A stretch of DNA of 64,000 bases from positions 52,013-116,012 of the forward strand of contig CAKOGP040002413.1 of NCBI GenBank assembly GCA_933822405.4. Reading direction: 5' to 3'. Under the pieces are notes generated by a model. That model was not told the DNA's origin. It did no database searches and worked only from the letters and a program-made list of their open reading frames with translations. Positions 63,580 to 64,000 of this stretch are shown here, piece by piece (within the stretch, counting starts at the first letter, position 1; every line of letters begins with the position of its first letter). Both the position numbers and the translations under genes were made by a program. This stretch comes from Cylindrotheca closterium (taxonomy: Eukaryota; Bacillariophyta; Bacillariophyceae; Bacillariales; Bacillariaceae).

Positions 63580-63813
63580 GTGCAGTACCTGGTACGGCTG
63601 TAGGAAAGTTAAGGGTACAGGGGACTTCGCTTGATGTCTTTATTATTATTATTTTGATGTGAGTTGAAGCGATTGATTTTTTTAATAATATGTGAGAAGC
63701 GATTGACTTTTTTATGTGAGTTGAAGCAAGATTGAAGATCGGATACCGCGGGTACTGTACCTGGTACTTGTACTCGCACACGTACCGGGTACGTGGGTCA
63801 AAAAATGCCAAGT

Positions 63814-63830
63814 TTCGCGCGAAGCGCGAA
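63814..63830. repeat. GAA-triloop hairpin
   Basis: TTCGCGC-GAA-GCGCGAA: seven perfect pairs around GAA at 63821-63823. A second, imperfect GAA hairpin is centred on 63861-63863. Confidence 0.75.
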
Positions 63831-63873
63831 GTTTCATGAAAGTTGAAAGGGGTTCCGGGCGAAGCCCCGTACC

Positions 63874-64000
63874 CTATCGAAGATAGCCAACTGGCGCCTT
63901 CTTTTCGGGTTCTTCTGCTTGGTGTTTTCTTGGAGTGACTCTGGTGGGTTGTGGTGTGAAGCTGGTCCTTTTGAGTTGCGCGCGAAGCGTGCGACTCAAA
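63874..64000 (+). repeat. Right copy of the dispersed repeat, cut by the window end
   Basis: Opens with the 26-bp block identical to 1125-1150 and ends in a hairpin with arms 63970-63983 and 63987-64000 (14 pairs, including G-T pairs) around GAA at 63984-63986. The element probably continues beyond the window. Confidence 0.75.

Larger units (their letters stand above)
63453..64000. other. Repeat-dense right end without a gene
   Basis: GA microsatellite, six GTAC sites in ~41 bp (63752-63792), GAA-triloop hairpins and the right copy of the dispersed repeat. No coding frame. Confidence 0.65.

Noticed and set aside
1..64000. CRISPR arrays, operons or ribosome-binding sites
   Set aside because: Introns, signal peptides with plastid motifs and gene content show a eukaryotic nuclear genome; no regularly spaced repeats were seen.

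Overview
This window is nuclear DNA of a photosynthetic stramenopile, most likely a raphid pennate diatom. Four things point that way: short GT-AG introns of about 70-135 bp in otherwise compact genes; several proteins that start with a signal peptide followed by the A/G/S-F motif used for import into complex red plastids; diatom-style low-complexity Pro/Thr linkers; and diatom-flavoured ankyrin, 'LGDNPSV' and GDPH/VWD-type families. I cannot name the species. Gene starts below are ATG codons; where the longest open frame began at TTG or GTG I moved the start to the first sensible ATG.

Layout. 1-821: 3' end of an exportin-7-like gene. 822-1731: a repeat-rich spacer with three long hairpins. 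1732-6021: a helicase-associated-domain protein, a phytanoyl-CoA-dioxygenase-like protein and an ankyrin protein. 6022-9078: a decayed zone with a broken IS630/Tc1-type transposase, flanking imperfect direct repeats and a broken Pro/Thr-rich gene. 9079-10332: a secreted or single-pass membrane protein. 11254-20342: four tandem paralogues on the minus strand encoding secreted Cys-rich proteins with a Pro/Thr hinge and a GDPH/VWD-like domain, a family type linked to diatom adhesion. 22259-32159: one four-exon gene for a 3222-residue TRANK1-like UvrD-family helicase. 32242-44786: GILT-like thiol reductase, a plastid DUF1517 protein, a GT31-like glycosyltransferase, a P450, a fucosyltransferase-like protein, a multi-span membrane protein, an FN3 protein, pyroglutamyl peptidase and a small plastid-type membrane protein. 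45374-53078: a set rich in plastid-type presequences: a YbaK plus DEDD exonuclease fusion, a small membrane protein, an MsrA whose catalytic position is an in-frame TGA (probable selenocysteine), a Nudix plus methyltransferase-like fusion, and a DUF1995 protein. 53503-60225: a small conserved diatom-type protein, two broken V-ATPase proteolipid-like copies, and two large ankyrin genes. 60636-62450: a RelA/SpoT-like plus TPR protein. 62691-63452: a two-span membrane protein, then a GA microsatellite and a second copy of the left-end repeat.

The strongest leads are the selenocysteine-type MsrA, the four-gene GDPH/VWD array with its conserved intron and signs of gene conversion, the fusions (Nudix-methyltransferase, YbaK-exonuclease, RelA/SpoT-TPR), and a dispersed repeat family made of hairpins closed by GAA triloops. 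Many genes are arranged head-to-head with 200-400 bp between starts, so shared promoters are likely. All family assignments come from reading motifs; none was checked by a database search.
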